Part shown: positions 1-6,523 of the stretch, one piece after another
How the letters are laid out: every line of letters begins with the position of its first letter
Position numbering within the stretch: the first letter of the stretch is position 1
NCBI GenBank assembly: GCA_027030565.1
Contig: JALVEU010000169.1
Span: 1 to 11,117 of the forward strand
Direction of reading: 5' to 3'
Length of the DNA: 11,117 bases
Source of the DNA: Gammaproteobacteria bacterium
GTDB lineage: Bacteria > Pseudomonadota > Gammaproteobacteria > JAJDOJ01
Notes under the pieces: model-generated
Seen by the model: only the letters and a program-made list of their open reading frames with translations
The model's database searches: none
Told to the model about the DNA's origin: nothing
Position numbers and translations under genes: made by a program

Positions 1-79
1 GCTGCCCATATGGGTCCGAGCCGTTCTCTACGTTAACGCGTTTCGTTCCGGGGGCCCGTGACCCAAGGCACAGGACCCT
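1..79. other. Region downstream of pyrF
   Basis: 79 bp after the pyrF stop, with a CCCATATGGG palindrome (5-14). An ATG on the minus strand at 9-7 could begin the next gene, but only three codons are inside the window. No strong terminator is seen. Confidence 0.3.
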
Positions 80-778
80 TCAGGCCGGGCCGATTTCGGC
101 CTCGATGGCCTGGAGGGCCTCCATGGGATCGGGTGCCCGGGTCACCGGGCGTCCTACCACCAGATAATCGGCGCCGGCATTCACTGCAGCGGCGGGCGTC
201 ACCACACGACGCTGGTCCTGCGCGGACTCGCCGGCCGGACGGATGCCGGGCGTCACCAGCAGGAAGTCCGTTCCCAGAGCCCGACGCAGCAGCAGCGCCT
301 CGCGGGCCGAGCACACCACCCCATCCAGACCACAGTCCTGCGCCAGCCTTGCCAGACGCAGCACCTGGTCTTGCGGCGCGTGGACGATGCCCACCTCGCG
401 AAGCTCGGCGGCCTCCAGGGAAGTGAGGACCGTCACCGCCACCAGATGCGGACGAGCGGTACCGTCGGGCAAGGCCCGGCGCGCGGCCTCCAGCATGCGC
501 CGCCCGCCTGATGCGTGCACGTTGATCATCCACACGCCCAGCCTCGCAGCGGCACGTACGGCCCCGGCCACGGTGTTGGGGATGTCGTGGAACTTGAGAT
601 CCAGGAAGACCGGGAAACCCCGTTGGACCAGCGCCCGCACGAGGTCCGGCCCTGCAGCCACGAAGAGCTCGAAACCCACCTTCAGCCGGCAAGCATTGGG
701 CTCCAGCCGTTCCACGAAACGCAGTGCGGCGCCCCCGTCCGGAAAATCCAGGGCAACGATGATGCGCGAGCGTGCCAT
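80..778 (-). CDS. pyrF: Orotidine 5'-phosphate decarboxylase (OMP decarboxylase)
   Basis: Cytoplasmic enzyme that decarboxylates OMP to UMP, the last step of de novo pyrimidine synthesis. The protein is 232 aa, normal for the bacterial short family. The N-terminal strand IIVALDF (6-12) carries the substrate-binding Asp. The catalytic DxKxxD motif lies in DLKFHDIPNT (60-69; D60, K62, D65). The phosphate-binding segments VTPGIR (175-180) and GADYLVVGRP (202-211) are intact. I chose the ATG at 778; a TTG at 787 would add three residues (MDP) but gives no better family match. The ribosome site is weak (GGA a few bases upstream). It lies 39 bp after lapB and is last in the block, so it is probably co-transcribed. 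In E. coli pyrF also follows lapB. Identity is very secure; the exact start is slightly less so. Confidence 0.97.
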   Translation of the reverse strand: MARSRIIVALDFPDGGAALRFVERLEPNACRLKVGFELFVAAGPDLVRALVQRGFPVFLDLKFHDIPNTVAGAVRAAARLGVWMINVHASGGRRMLEAARRALPDGTARPHLVAVTVLTSLEAAELREVGIVHAPQDQVLRLARLAQDCGLDGVVCSAREALLLRRALGTDFLLVTPGIRPAGESAQDQRRVVTPAAAVNAGADYLVVGRPVTRAPDPMEALQAIEAEIGPA

Positions 779-817
779 TGGATCCAAGGCGGATTCCTGC
801 TCGTCGATGCTCAGGGG

Positions 818-2095
818 TCAGTGCCGGAGCAGCTTGGCGGCCTGGTGCGTCCCCGGCCCGTCGGGCCGGCACGGGGTCGGCGGTGAGCGCTGCGGTCGGT
901 CGAGCCGGTAGCGCGGACGGGCACGGGCCTGGAGGATGCCGCGCGTGGCCGGCCGCACCGTTCCCCACCCACGGCAGCCGGGACACTGCCAGAACAGGCC
1001 ATGGGACTCGAAGCCACAGATGCGGCACTGGTATTCGGCCTGATCTCGTAGCTGAGCAGCAAGGCCTTCGGCCACCGCCCTCAACAGGGCATCGGAAGGC
1101 TCGATGCGCCTTTCCGCCATCCACTGGACGGTCTCCCGTAGCAGCCCCAGGGCCGGACTGCCCCGACTGAGCGCCTGGGTGAGCACGGCCGCAGCGCCCG
1201 TCTCGTCTCCCGATTCCAGGGCCGACTCGGCCAGTGCGCGCGCCACCTCCAGCTCACATCCACATGGGTGAATACGCTCTAGATAGTCGCTGTAAGCTTC
1301 TGTTTGTCCTAGCCTTGAATACGCCTCACGCAAGCGAGAGAGCACCAGGCAGGCGAAGTCCGGGTCCTGATCGTGCACCTGTTCATAGTAGCGGCGCGCG
1401 GCAGCCGCATCGCCCTCAGCCCAGGCGAGGTCGCCCAGCAGGATGCTCGCTCTCGCACAGGCGGGGTCGGCACGCAGGGCCTTTTCCATCAAGGCACGGG
1501 CCTGTCTCGATCGGCCGCTGCGCATCTCGTGTTCGGCCAGTTCGCAATAGTAGTGCGCCAGGGTCGCATCGCAGGACACCTCCGACTCCGCCTGCAGCCG
1601 CTGCGCGACCTCGATGGCCTTGTCCCAATCCTTCTCTTTTTCGTAGACCTCCATGAGGTGGCGGTAGGCGGGCACGCGGTGCACACCATCGTCCAGGAGC
1701 CGCAGGAACAGCGCCTCGGCGCGATCCAGCAGGCCGGCGCGCAGGTAGTCACGCCCCAGCTCCAGCCGCGCCTGGGCCCGGACCTGATGGGACAGCTCAG
1801 CGCGCCGCGTGAGGCTCTCGTGGATCCGAATGGCCCGTTCCACTTCACCGCGGCGGCGAAACAGATTGCCCAGGAGCAGATGGGTCTCCACCGTGTCCGG
1901 ATCGGTGTCCACGATGCGCACGAAGACCTCCAGGGCCTTGTCCGGCTGCTCGTTGAGCAGGTAGTTGAGGCCACGGATGTAGTCCCCGGGCAGGGAGGCG
2001 CGACCCGCTTCGGGGCAGCGTGCACCGAAGCGTCGGCTCACGTACCAGCCTGAGGCGGCGGCCACCGGCAGGAGAAGCCAGAGCAGGGTCAGCAT
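818..2095 (-). CDS. lapB: Lipopolysaccharide assembly protein B (LapB/YciM), TPR and rubredoxin-like metal site
   Basis: Inner-membrane-anchored cytoplasmic protein that, in E. coli, works with FtsH to control LpxC turnover and so LPS synthesis. The protein is 425 aa. Residues 1-18 form a single hydrophobic anchor, then come DYIRGLNYLLNEQPDKALEVF (38-58) and a run of TPR helices to about 345, and finally a rubredoxin-type knuckle pair CRIC (357-360) and CPGC (371-374), which bind a metal in the family. The ATG at 2095 starts directly at the anchor; extending to GTG 2185 would add 30 residues of non-family sequence. No good Shine-Dalgarno is visible. The protein is longer than E. coli LapB (389 aa): a basic, Pro/Arg-rich tail of about 38 residues follows the metal site. 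No lapA lies upstream. Part of the gene near 1271-1320 is locally AT-richer. Confidence 0.95.
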   Translation of the reverse strand: MLTLLWLLLPVAAASGWYVSRRFGARCPEAGRASLPGDYIRGLNYLLNEQPDKALEVFVRIVDTDPDTVETHLLLGNLFRRRGEVERAIRIHESLTRRAELSHQVRAQARLELGRDYLRAGLLDRAEALFLRLLDDGVHRVPAYRHLMEVYEKEKDWDKAIEVAQRLQAESEVSCDATLAHYYCELAEHEMRSGRSRQARALMEKALRADPACARASILLGDLAWAEGDAAAARRYYEQVHDQDPDFACLVLSRLREAYSRLGQTEAYSDYLERIHPCGCELEVARALAESALESGDETGAAAVLTQALSRGSPALGLLRETVQWMAERRIEPSDALLRAVAEGLAAQLRDQAEYQCRICGFESHGLFWQCPGCRGWGTVRPATRGILQARARPRYRLDRPQRSPPTPCRPDGPGTHQAAKLLRH

Positions 2096-2199
2096 GGAAG
2101 GAGCCGGGTCGCGGGGCCCGGACTCGGGACCGGCGCAGCGGCGGAGTCCGAACCGGCCGATGGACCGCGTACCGTCGACCCGCACTCGGCTGCCATGGC
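2096..2199. other. Intergenic gap ihfB-lapB, lapA absent
   Basis: A 104-bp gap in the place where many gammaproteobacteria carry lapA (about 100 codons). It is too short for lapA, and no hydrophobic two-helix ORF is present here in any frame. The sequence is GC-rich with imperfect CCGGG/CCCGG repeats near 2105-2140; no convincing terminator with a T-run is seen. Confidence 0.7.
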
Positions 2200-2529
2200 T
2201 CAGTCCGTCTCCAGCTCCACGACGCCCTTGCGCTTCAGTCCCCCGTTGACTCGCTCTCGCAGCTCCTTGCCGGGTTTGAAGTGGGGTACGTATTTCCCGG
2301 GTAGCGGCACGGGCTCGCCGGTCTTGGGGTTGCGCCCGATCCGCGGTGGCCTGTAATGCAAGGAAAAACTGCCGAAGCCGCGGATCTCGATCCGCTCTCC
2401 GCTGGCCAGGGAGTCACTCATCTGCTCGAGCAGCGACTTGACCGATAGCTCCACGTCCTTGTACGCGAGATGACGCTGCTTCTGCGCGATACGTTCGATG
2501 AGCTCGGATTTCGTCATGTGCATTGGCAT
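2200..2529 (-). CDS. ihfB: Integration host factor subunit beta
   Basis: DNA-bending nucleoid protein that pairs with IHF-alpha. Counted from MTKSEL (ATG at 2517), the sequence follows IHF-beta closely: MTKSELIERIA at the start, GERIEIRGFGSFSLHYR (40-56), and the DNA-binding arm with GRNPKTGE (61-68), where Pro64 is the residue expected to intercalate, then GKYVPHFKPGKELR. I annotate the ATG at 2529 (109 aa, MPMHMTKSEL) because AGGGG lies 5 nt before it; the ATG at 2517 gives the classical N-terminus (105 aa) but would leave the AGGGG 17 nt away. E. coli IHF-beta is 94 aa; here the C-terminus carries about 12 extra residues, KRKGVVELETD after NGGL. The gene sits 125 bp after rpsA, as in E. 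coli, and the gap holds a strong hairpin. Confidence 0.96.
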   Translation of the reverse strand: MPMHMTKSELIERIAQKQRHLAYKDVELSVKSLLEQMSDSLASGERIEIRGFGSFSLHYRPPRIGRNPKTGEPVPLPGKYVPHFKPGKELRERVNGGLKRKGVVELETD

Positions 2530-2540
2530 GTTCACCCCTG
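2530..2540 (-). promoter_or_regulatory. Ribosome binding site of ihfB
   Basis: On the minus strand CAGGGGTGAAC directly precedes the ATG at 2529. AGGGG followed by 5 nt is a good Shine-Dalgarno for that ATG and is poorly placed (17 nt) for the classical MTKSEL start at 2517, so it decides the start choice. Confidence 0.65.
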
Positions 2541-2566
2541 CCTTGAAACGGTAAACGGTGCCGAAA

Positions 2567-2591
2567 GCCCCTCCCCGCCGCGGAGAGGGGC
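2567..2591 (-). terminator. Strong GC hairpin between rpsA and ihfB (attenuator, processing or weak terminator)
   Basis: The minus-strand RNA can form a stem of GCCCCUC with GAGGGGC (7 bp), extended by a U-G pair and two C-G pairs around a small loop. UUUCGG follows, so the U-tract is only three long. It lies 64 bp after the rpsA stop and 38 bp before ihfB. It could be a partial terminator lowering read-through from the highly expressed rpsA into ihfB, or an mRNA stability/processing element. Folding was done by eye. Confidence 0.5.
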
Positions 2592-2626
2592 CGTCTGGAG
2601 CGCCGCGGGATGCCCCGGAGACCACG

Positions 2627-2638
2627 GGAATCGATTCC
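2627..2638. repeat. 12-bp perfect palindrome in rpsA-ihfB gap
   Basis: GGAATCGATTCC is a perfect 12-bp palindrome 17 bp after the rpsA stop codon. It could be an operator for ihfB-specific transcription. A chance origin is possible and no flanking promoter is clear. Confidence 0.3.
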
Positions 2639-2654
2639 AGCACGCCGCTGCCGA

Positions 2655-4346
2655 TCAGGATCCGCCCTCGTCCTCGCCCTGCGAGCCGATCTTTTCCTTG
2701 AGCAGGTCGCCGAGGGTGGTGGTGGCCGCCTCGCCACTGCGGCTGTAGTCCTGCAGTACCTGCGCCTCTTCGGCCACCTCCTTGGCCTTGATGGAGAGGT
2801 TGATCATGCGCCGCTTGCCGTCCACGCCGACGAATTTGGCCTCCACCTCGTCGCCAGGCTTGAGCACAGAACGCACGTCCTCCACACGGTCGCGCGAGAT
2901 CTCCGAGGCGCGCAGCACGCCTTCCACGCCGTCGGCCAGCTCCACGATGGCCGCCTTGGGGTCCACCTCTTTGACCACGCCCTTGACGACGCTGCCCTTG
3001 GGGTGCTGGGCGACGAACTGGGAGAAGGGATCCTGGGCCAGCTGTTTGATGCCCAGCGAGATGCGCTCGCGCTCCGGGTCGACGGCCAGCACCACGGCCT
3101 CCACCTCGTCGCCTTTCTTGTAGCGCCGGACGGCCTCCTCGCCAGGCTCGTTCCAGGACAGGTCCGAGAGGTGCACGAGCCCGTCGATGCCGCCCTCCAG
3201 GCCCACGAAGATGCCGAAATCGGTGATGGACTTGATGGTCCCCTTGACGCGGTCGCCCTTGTTGTGGGTGGCGGCGAACTCCTCCCAGGGGTTGGGCTTG
3301 CACTGCTTCATGCCCAGCGAAATGCGGCGGCGCTCCTCGTCCACATCGAGGACCATGACCTCGACCTCGTCACCCACCTGCACCACCTTGCTCGGGTTGA
3401 CGTTCTTGTTGGTCCAGTCCATCTCGGAGACGTGTACCAGGCCCTCCACACCGTCCTCGATGGCCACGAAGCAGCCGTAGTCGGCGATGTTGGTGACCGT
3501 GCCGAACACCCGTGTGCCCACGGGATAGCGGCGCGAGATGTTGACCCAGGGATCCTCGCCCAGCTGTTTGAGGCCCAGCGAGACGCGGTTGCGCTCCCGG
3601 TCGAAGCGCAGCACCTTGACCTCGATCTCGTCGCCGATGTTCACCACCTCGGAGGGGTGCTTGACCCGCTTCCAGGCCATGTCGGTGATGTGCAGCAGGC
3701 CGTCGATGCCGCCGAGATCCAGGAACGCGCCGTAGTCGGTGAGGTTCTTGACCACACCCTTGAGCACGAGCCCCTCTTCCAGGCTCTCCAGCAGCGCCTC
3801 GCGCTCGGCGCTGTATTCCTCCTCCAGCACGGCCCGGCGCGAGACCACCACGTTGTTGCGGCGCGGGTCGAGCTTGATGACCTTGAACTCCAGTTCCTTG
3901 CCTTCCAGGTACGAGGTGTCGCGTACCGGACGGATGTCCACCAGTGAGCCTGGCAGGAAGGCCCGAATCTGGCCCAGGTCGACGGTGAAGCCGCCCTTCA
4001 CCTTGCCGGTGATGCGGCCCTTGACGATCTTGCCGGCCTCGAACGCCTCTTCCAGCTGCTTCCAAGCCCGTGCGCGAACGGCCTTCTCGCGCGACAGGCG
4101 GGTCTCTCCGCTGCCGTCCTCTACGGCCGTCAGGGCCACCTCGACGACGTCGCCCACCTTGACGTCGATCTCCCCGTCCGGACCACGGAACTGTTCGATG
4201 GGAATGACGCCCTCGGACTTGAGCCCTGCATGGACGATCACGTTGCCGTCCCGGATGTCCACCACCGTGCCGTTGATGATGGTCCCGGGTTTCATTTCGA
4301 TGCTGTTGAGGCTCTCTTCGAAGAGCTCGGCGAAACTTTCAGTCAT
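2655..4346 (-). CDS. rpsA: 30S ribosomal protein S1
   Basis: RNA-binding protein of the small ribosomal subunit that helps recruit mRNAs, especially those with weak ribosome sites. The protein is 563 aa (E. coli 557) and begins MTESFAELFEESL. Six S1 OB-fold repeats are visible at about 21-87, 105-171, 192-260, 277-347, 364-434 and 451-520. Repeats 3 to 6 show the typical pattern of xGVVKxxxDYGAFxxLGGxxGLLHxxD or a variant of it, and RISLGxKQ ends several repeats. The first two repeats are more divergent, as expected for the ribosome-binding part. The C-terminal 40 residues are acidic and flexible. It sits between cmk and ihfB as in most proteobacteria. The ATG has no Shine-Dalgarno (CACCTAACCC precedes it), which fits the family's habit of unusual, autoregulated translation initiation. 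Confidence 0.98.
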   Translation of the reverse strand: MTESFAELFEESLNSIEMKPGTIINGTVVDIRDGNVIVHAGLKSEGVIPIEQFRGPDGEIDVKVGDVVEVALTAVEDGSGETRLSREKAVRARAWKQLEEAFEAGKIVKGRITGKVKGGFTVDLGQIRAFLPGSLVDIRPVRDTSYLEGKELEFKVIKLDPRRNNVVVSRRAVLEEEYSAEREALLESLEEGLVLKGVVKNLTDYGAFLDLGGIDGLLHITDMAWKRVKHPSEVVNIGDEIEVKVLRFDRERNRVSLGLKQLGEDPWVNISRRYPVGTRVFGTVTNIADYGCFVAIEDGVEGLVHVSEMDWTNKNVNPSKVVQVGDEVEVMVLDVDEERRRISLGMKQCKPNPWEEFAATHNKGDRVKGTIKSITDFGIFVGLEGGIDGLVHLSDLSWNEPGEEAVRRYKKGDEVEAVVLAVDPERERISLGIKQLAQDPFSQFVAQHPKGSVVKGVVKEVDPKAAIVELADGVEGVLRASEISRDRVEDVRSVLKPGDEVEAKFVGVDGKRRMINLSIKAKEVAEEAQVLQDYSRSGEAATTTLGDLLKEKIGSQGEDEGGS

Positions 4347-4411
4347 GGGTTAGGTGTACTCGGTTCAGTGTCGTTACCCGAAGCGCCGCTGCCTGCCACC
4401 GAGACAAGGAC
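4347..4411 (-). promoter_or_regulatory. rpsA leader with possible hairpin, no Shine-Dalgarno
   Basis: This is the 65-bp cmk-rpsA gap. On the minus strand CTCGGT (4403-4398) can pair with ACCGAG (4364-4359), enclosing a GC-rich stretch, and the helix ends about 12 nt before the rpsA ATG. No AGGAGG-like element precedes the ATG. In E. coli S1 represses its own translation through a structured leader without a strong ribosome site; a similar role here is inference. Confidence 0.4.
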
Positions 4412-5101
4412 TCAACGGGGCTGTGGTTGCACACGACTCACCAGCTCCAGTGCCCGCTCGAGCACCTCGTCGATGCTCATCCGGGTCGAATCGAGGATGG
4501 TGGCATCCGGGGCGGGGCGAAGCGGCGCCACGGGGCGGTTGCGATCCCGCTCGTCGCGCTTGGCGAGCTCGTCTAAAAGGTCGGGAAGGTTAGCATCAAT
4601 CCCTTGATCCTTCAACTGTTTATGGCGTCTGCGGGCGCGTTCTTCAAGGTCTGCCTCCAGGAAGATCTTGACCGGGGCGTCGGGGAACACCACGGTGCCC
4701 ATGTCGCGGCCGTCGGCGACCAGGCCCGGCGGCTTGCAGAAGGCGCGCTGCCGATCCAACAGCGCTGCGCGCACGGCCGGCAGCGCAGCCACGCGGGAGG
4801 CCGCGTCGCCACAGGCCTCGCCGCGCAACTCCCGGCTCACGTCCTCACCATCGAGGAGCACGCGTGGCTCGCCCTTGTCCGTTGCCTCGAAACGCACGTC
4901 GAGACTGCGGGCGAGTTCAGCCAGGGCCTGTTCGTCGTCCAGAGGAACGCCGCGGCGCAGGGCCGCCAGGGCCAGCACGCGGTACAGTGAACCGCTGTCC
5001 AGCCAGTGGAACCCCAAGCGCCGGGCGAGCAGCCGCGCCAGCGTTCCCTTGCCCGAGCCACCGGGGCCATCCACAGTGATGACCAGACAGGGCTCAGCCA
5101 C
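4412..5101 (-). CDS. cmk: Cytidylate kinase (CMP/dCMP kinase)
   Basis: Cytoplasmic nucleoside monophosphate kinase that makes CDP and dCDP from CMP and dCMP with ATP. The protein is 229 aa (E. coli 227). The P-loop GPGGSGKGT is at 12-20, followed by LDSGSLYR (34-41), where CMP is bound. DGRDMGTVVFPDA (130-142) and the LID region with KRDERDRNRP (181-190) are the usual catalytic Arg/Asp motifs, and DATILDST (199-206) is the conserved C-terminal segment. It starts with GTG at 5101, supported by a strong AGGAGGAG, and overlaps the 3' end of aroA by 8 bp, so translation is probably coupled. An AT-richer patch lies at about 4571-4620, encoding KQLKDQGIDANL. Confidence 0.97.
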   Translation of the reverse strand: MAEPCLVITVDGPGGSGKGTLARLLARRLGFHWLDSGSLYRVLALAALRRGVPLDDEQALAELARSLDVRFEATDKGEPRVLLDGEDVSRELRGEACGDAASRVAALPAVRAALLDRQRAFCKPPGLVADGRDMGTVVFPDAPVKIFLEADLEERARRRHKQLKDQGIDANLPDLLDELAKRDERDRNRPVAPLRPAPDATILDSTRMSIDEVLERALELVSRVQPQPR

Positions 5102-6413
5102 CGTCCGGCTCCTCCTGGATCCCCAGTCCCACCGCTCTGGCCATGGACACGAAACCTGGAAACGAGGTGTTCACGTTGTCGCAGTCCAGGATGCGCACCG
5201 GCTCCGCCGCGCGCAGCGCCGCCATGGCGAAGGCCATGGCGACCCGGTGGTCGCCATGGCTGTGCACGGTGCCTCCGCGCAGGGTCCCACCCTGGATGAC
5301 GATGCCGTCGGGCAGAGGCTCCGCCTCGATGCCCAAGGCCTGGAGGCCCTCGGCCATCACCCCGATTCGATCGCTTTCCTTGACGCGCAGCTCGGCGGCG
5401 CCCCGCAGGCGCGTGGTGCCCCGGGCACAGGCGGCGGCGACGAACAAGGCCGGAAACTCGTCGATGGCAAGCGGCACCAGCGACTCGGGGATGTCGATTC
5501 CCTGCAGCTCGGCAGCCTCGACGCGCAGATCGGCCACCGGCTCGCCGCCCGCCTCGTGGGCATGCTCGATCTGGATCCGCCCGCCCATGCGACGCAGGAT
5601 CTCGATCACACCCGTACGGGTGGGATTGACGCCCACGTGACGTAGCACCAGATCGGAGCCCGCCGCGATGCTCGCCCCGACCAGGAAGAAGGCCGCCGAG
5701 GAAATGTCCGCAGGCACGTCCATGGCTCCACCCTGCAGTCGCCCACCCCCTTCGAGGCACACCTTGAGACCCGAGCGCTCCACCGCGTAGCCCAGGCCGC
5801 GCAACATGCGCTCGGTATGGTCGCGTGTGGGTGCGGGCTCGGTCACGCAAGTCCGCCCCTGTGCATAGAGCCCGGCGAGCAGGAGGCAGGACTTGACCTG
5901 TGCGCTGGCCATCGGCATGGCGTAGTCGATGCCGTGCAACCGCGCTCCGCCATGGATGTGCAGGGGCGGGGTCCCCTCGGGACTGGTGTCGATGTGTGCG
6001 CCCATGCGACGCAGGGGTTCGGTGATCCGCCGCATGGGCCGGCGCGAGAGCGAGGCGTCGCCCACCAGCACGCTGTCGAAGCGCTGCCCGGCGAGCAGCC
6101 CTGCCATGAGCCGCATGGCCGTGCCAGAGTTGCCCATGTCCAGAGGCGCGGCCGGAGCGCGCAGTCCGTGCAACCCCACACCGGAGATCCGGACCCGTCC
6201 CGCCTCCGGGCCCTCGATGGTCACGCCCATGGCCCGGAATGCGCGCATGGTGGCGAGGCAGTCCTCCCCCTCCAGGAACCCCGTGACATGGGTCTCCCCC
6301 TCGGCCACGGCTCCCAGCATGATCGCGCGGTGCGAGATGGACTTGTCGCCGGGCACCCGCAGCGTACCGGTGAGGCGGCCGCCCGGTGAAACGTGGTAGA
6401 CGAGTCCTGTCAT
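5094..6413 (-). CDS. aroA: 3-phosphoshikimate 1-carboxyvinyltransferase (EPSP synthase), class II-like motifs
   Basis: Shikimate pathway enzyme that joins shikimate 3-phosphate and PEP to give EPSP. The protein is 439 aa. Key motifs: PGDKSISHRA (21-30), GNSGTAMR (94-101), SRRPMRRI (123-130), SAQVK (170-174), TRDHTE (196-201), DISSAAFF (236-243), NPTR (263-266), DEFP (318-321), RVKESDR (343-349) and SHGDHRVAM (385-393). Together GDKS, SAQxK, RxHTE and NxTR are the signature set described for class II (CP4-like) EPSP synthases rather than the E. coli class. The Gly in GNSGT is kept. The ATG at 6413 starts the family homology; upstream in-frame codons are Arg-rich and not family-like. Only a weak AGG precedes it. 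cmk overlaps its 3' end. A small ORF ends on its start codon. Confidence 0.97.
   Translation of the reverse strand: MTGLVYHVSPGGRLTGTLRVPGDKSISHRAIMLGAVAEGETHVTGFLEGEDCLATMRAFRAMGVTIEGPEAGRVRISGVGLHGLRAPAAPLDMGNSGTAMRLMAGLLAGQRFDSVLVGDASLSRRPMRRITEPLRRMGAHIDTSPEGTPPLHIHGGARLHGIDYAMPMASAQVKSCLLLAGLYAQGRTCVTEPAPTRDHTERMLRGLGYAVERSGLKVCLEGGGRLQGGAMDVPADISSAAFFLVGASIAAGSDLVLRHVGVNPTRTGVIEILRRMGGRIQIEHAHEAGGEPVADLRVEAAELQGIDIPESLVPLAIDEFPALFVAAACARGTTRLRGAAELRVKESDRIGVMAEGLQALGIEAEPLPDGIVIQGGTLRGGTVHSHGDHRVAMAFAMAALRAAEPVRILDCDNVNTSFPGFVSMARAVGLGIQEEPDGG
5102..5117 (-). promoter_or_regulatory. Ribosome binding site of cmk inside aroA
   Basis: On the minus strand AGGAGGAG lies 7 nt before the GTG at 5101, within the last codons of aroA. 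It is the strongest Shine-Dalgarno on the minus strand of this window and fixes the GTG start. Confidence 0.75.
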
Positions 6414-6481
6414 GCGCCTGCGCCGCCGTCGTGTCGGCCGACTTGCCGGGTGGGTTGCGCCATGTTCGCCTGCTGCACCAT
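6410..6481 (-). CDS. Possible 23-codon leader ORF overlapping aroA start
   Basis: In a different frame from aroA, an ORF begins at ATG 6481 (MVQQANMAQPTRQ...) and ends in TGA that shares ATGA with the aroA start. A second ATG at 6463, with a weak CAGG about 6 nt before it, would give 17 residues. It lies in the predicted aroA leader, 7 nt downstream of the predicted transcription start. It has no Trp, Phe or Tyr, so a classic attenuation peptide is unlikely; translational coupling to aroA is possible. It could equally be chance in GC-rich sequence. Confidence 0.25.
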   Translation of the reverse strand: MVQQANMAQPTRQVGRHDGGAGA

Positions 6482-6494
6482 GAGAAGGCGCGCA

Positions 6495-6523
6495 GTTATA
6501 CCCGCAGCGGCGCGGATTATCCA
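6495..6523 (-). promoter_or_regulatory. Sigma70-like promoter upstream of aroA
   Basis: Minus-strand TGGATA (6523-6518) and TATAAC (6500-6495) are separated by 17 bp; they match the consensus -35 and -10 at 4/6 and 5/6 positions. Transcription would start near 6488, leaving a leader of about 75 nt before aroA. The -35 overlaps the stop codon of the preceding protease gene, so aroA and the genes after it may have their own promoter. Confidence 0.5.

Noticed and set aside
1..9. Possible start of a further minus-strand gene (ATG at 9-7)
   Set aside because: Only three codons lie in the window and there is no clear ribosome site.
33..1124. 363-codon open frame across pyrF and lapB on the minus strand
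   Set aside because: Out of frame with both well-identified genes; Arg/Gly-rich without family features.
2096..2185. N-terminal extension of lapB from GTG 2185
   Set aside because: Those 30 residues do not resemble LapB; the membrane anchor begins at ATG 2095.
2530..3303. Upstream in-frame extension of ihfB through the 3' part of rpsA (367 codons)
   Set aside because: The extension is Arg/Gly/Ala low-complexity in an alternative frame of rpsA; IHF-beta homology begins only at 2529/2517.
2610..3947. Long open frame of 445 codons on the plus strand, antisense to rpsA
   Set aside because: It runs opposite the real rpsA, its product is His/Val/Leu-rich with no recognisable domain, and such shadows are expected in GC-rich genes with strong codon bias.
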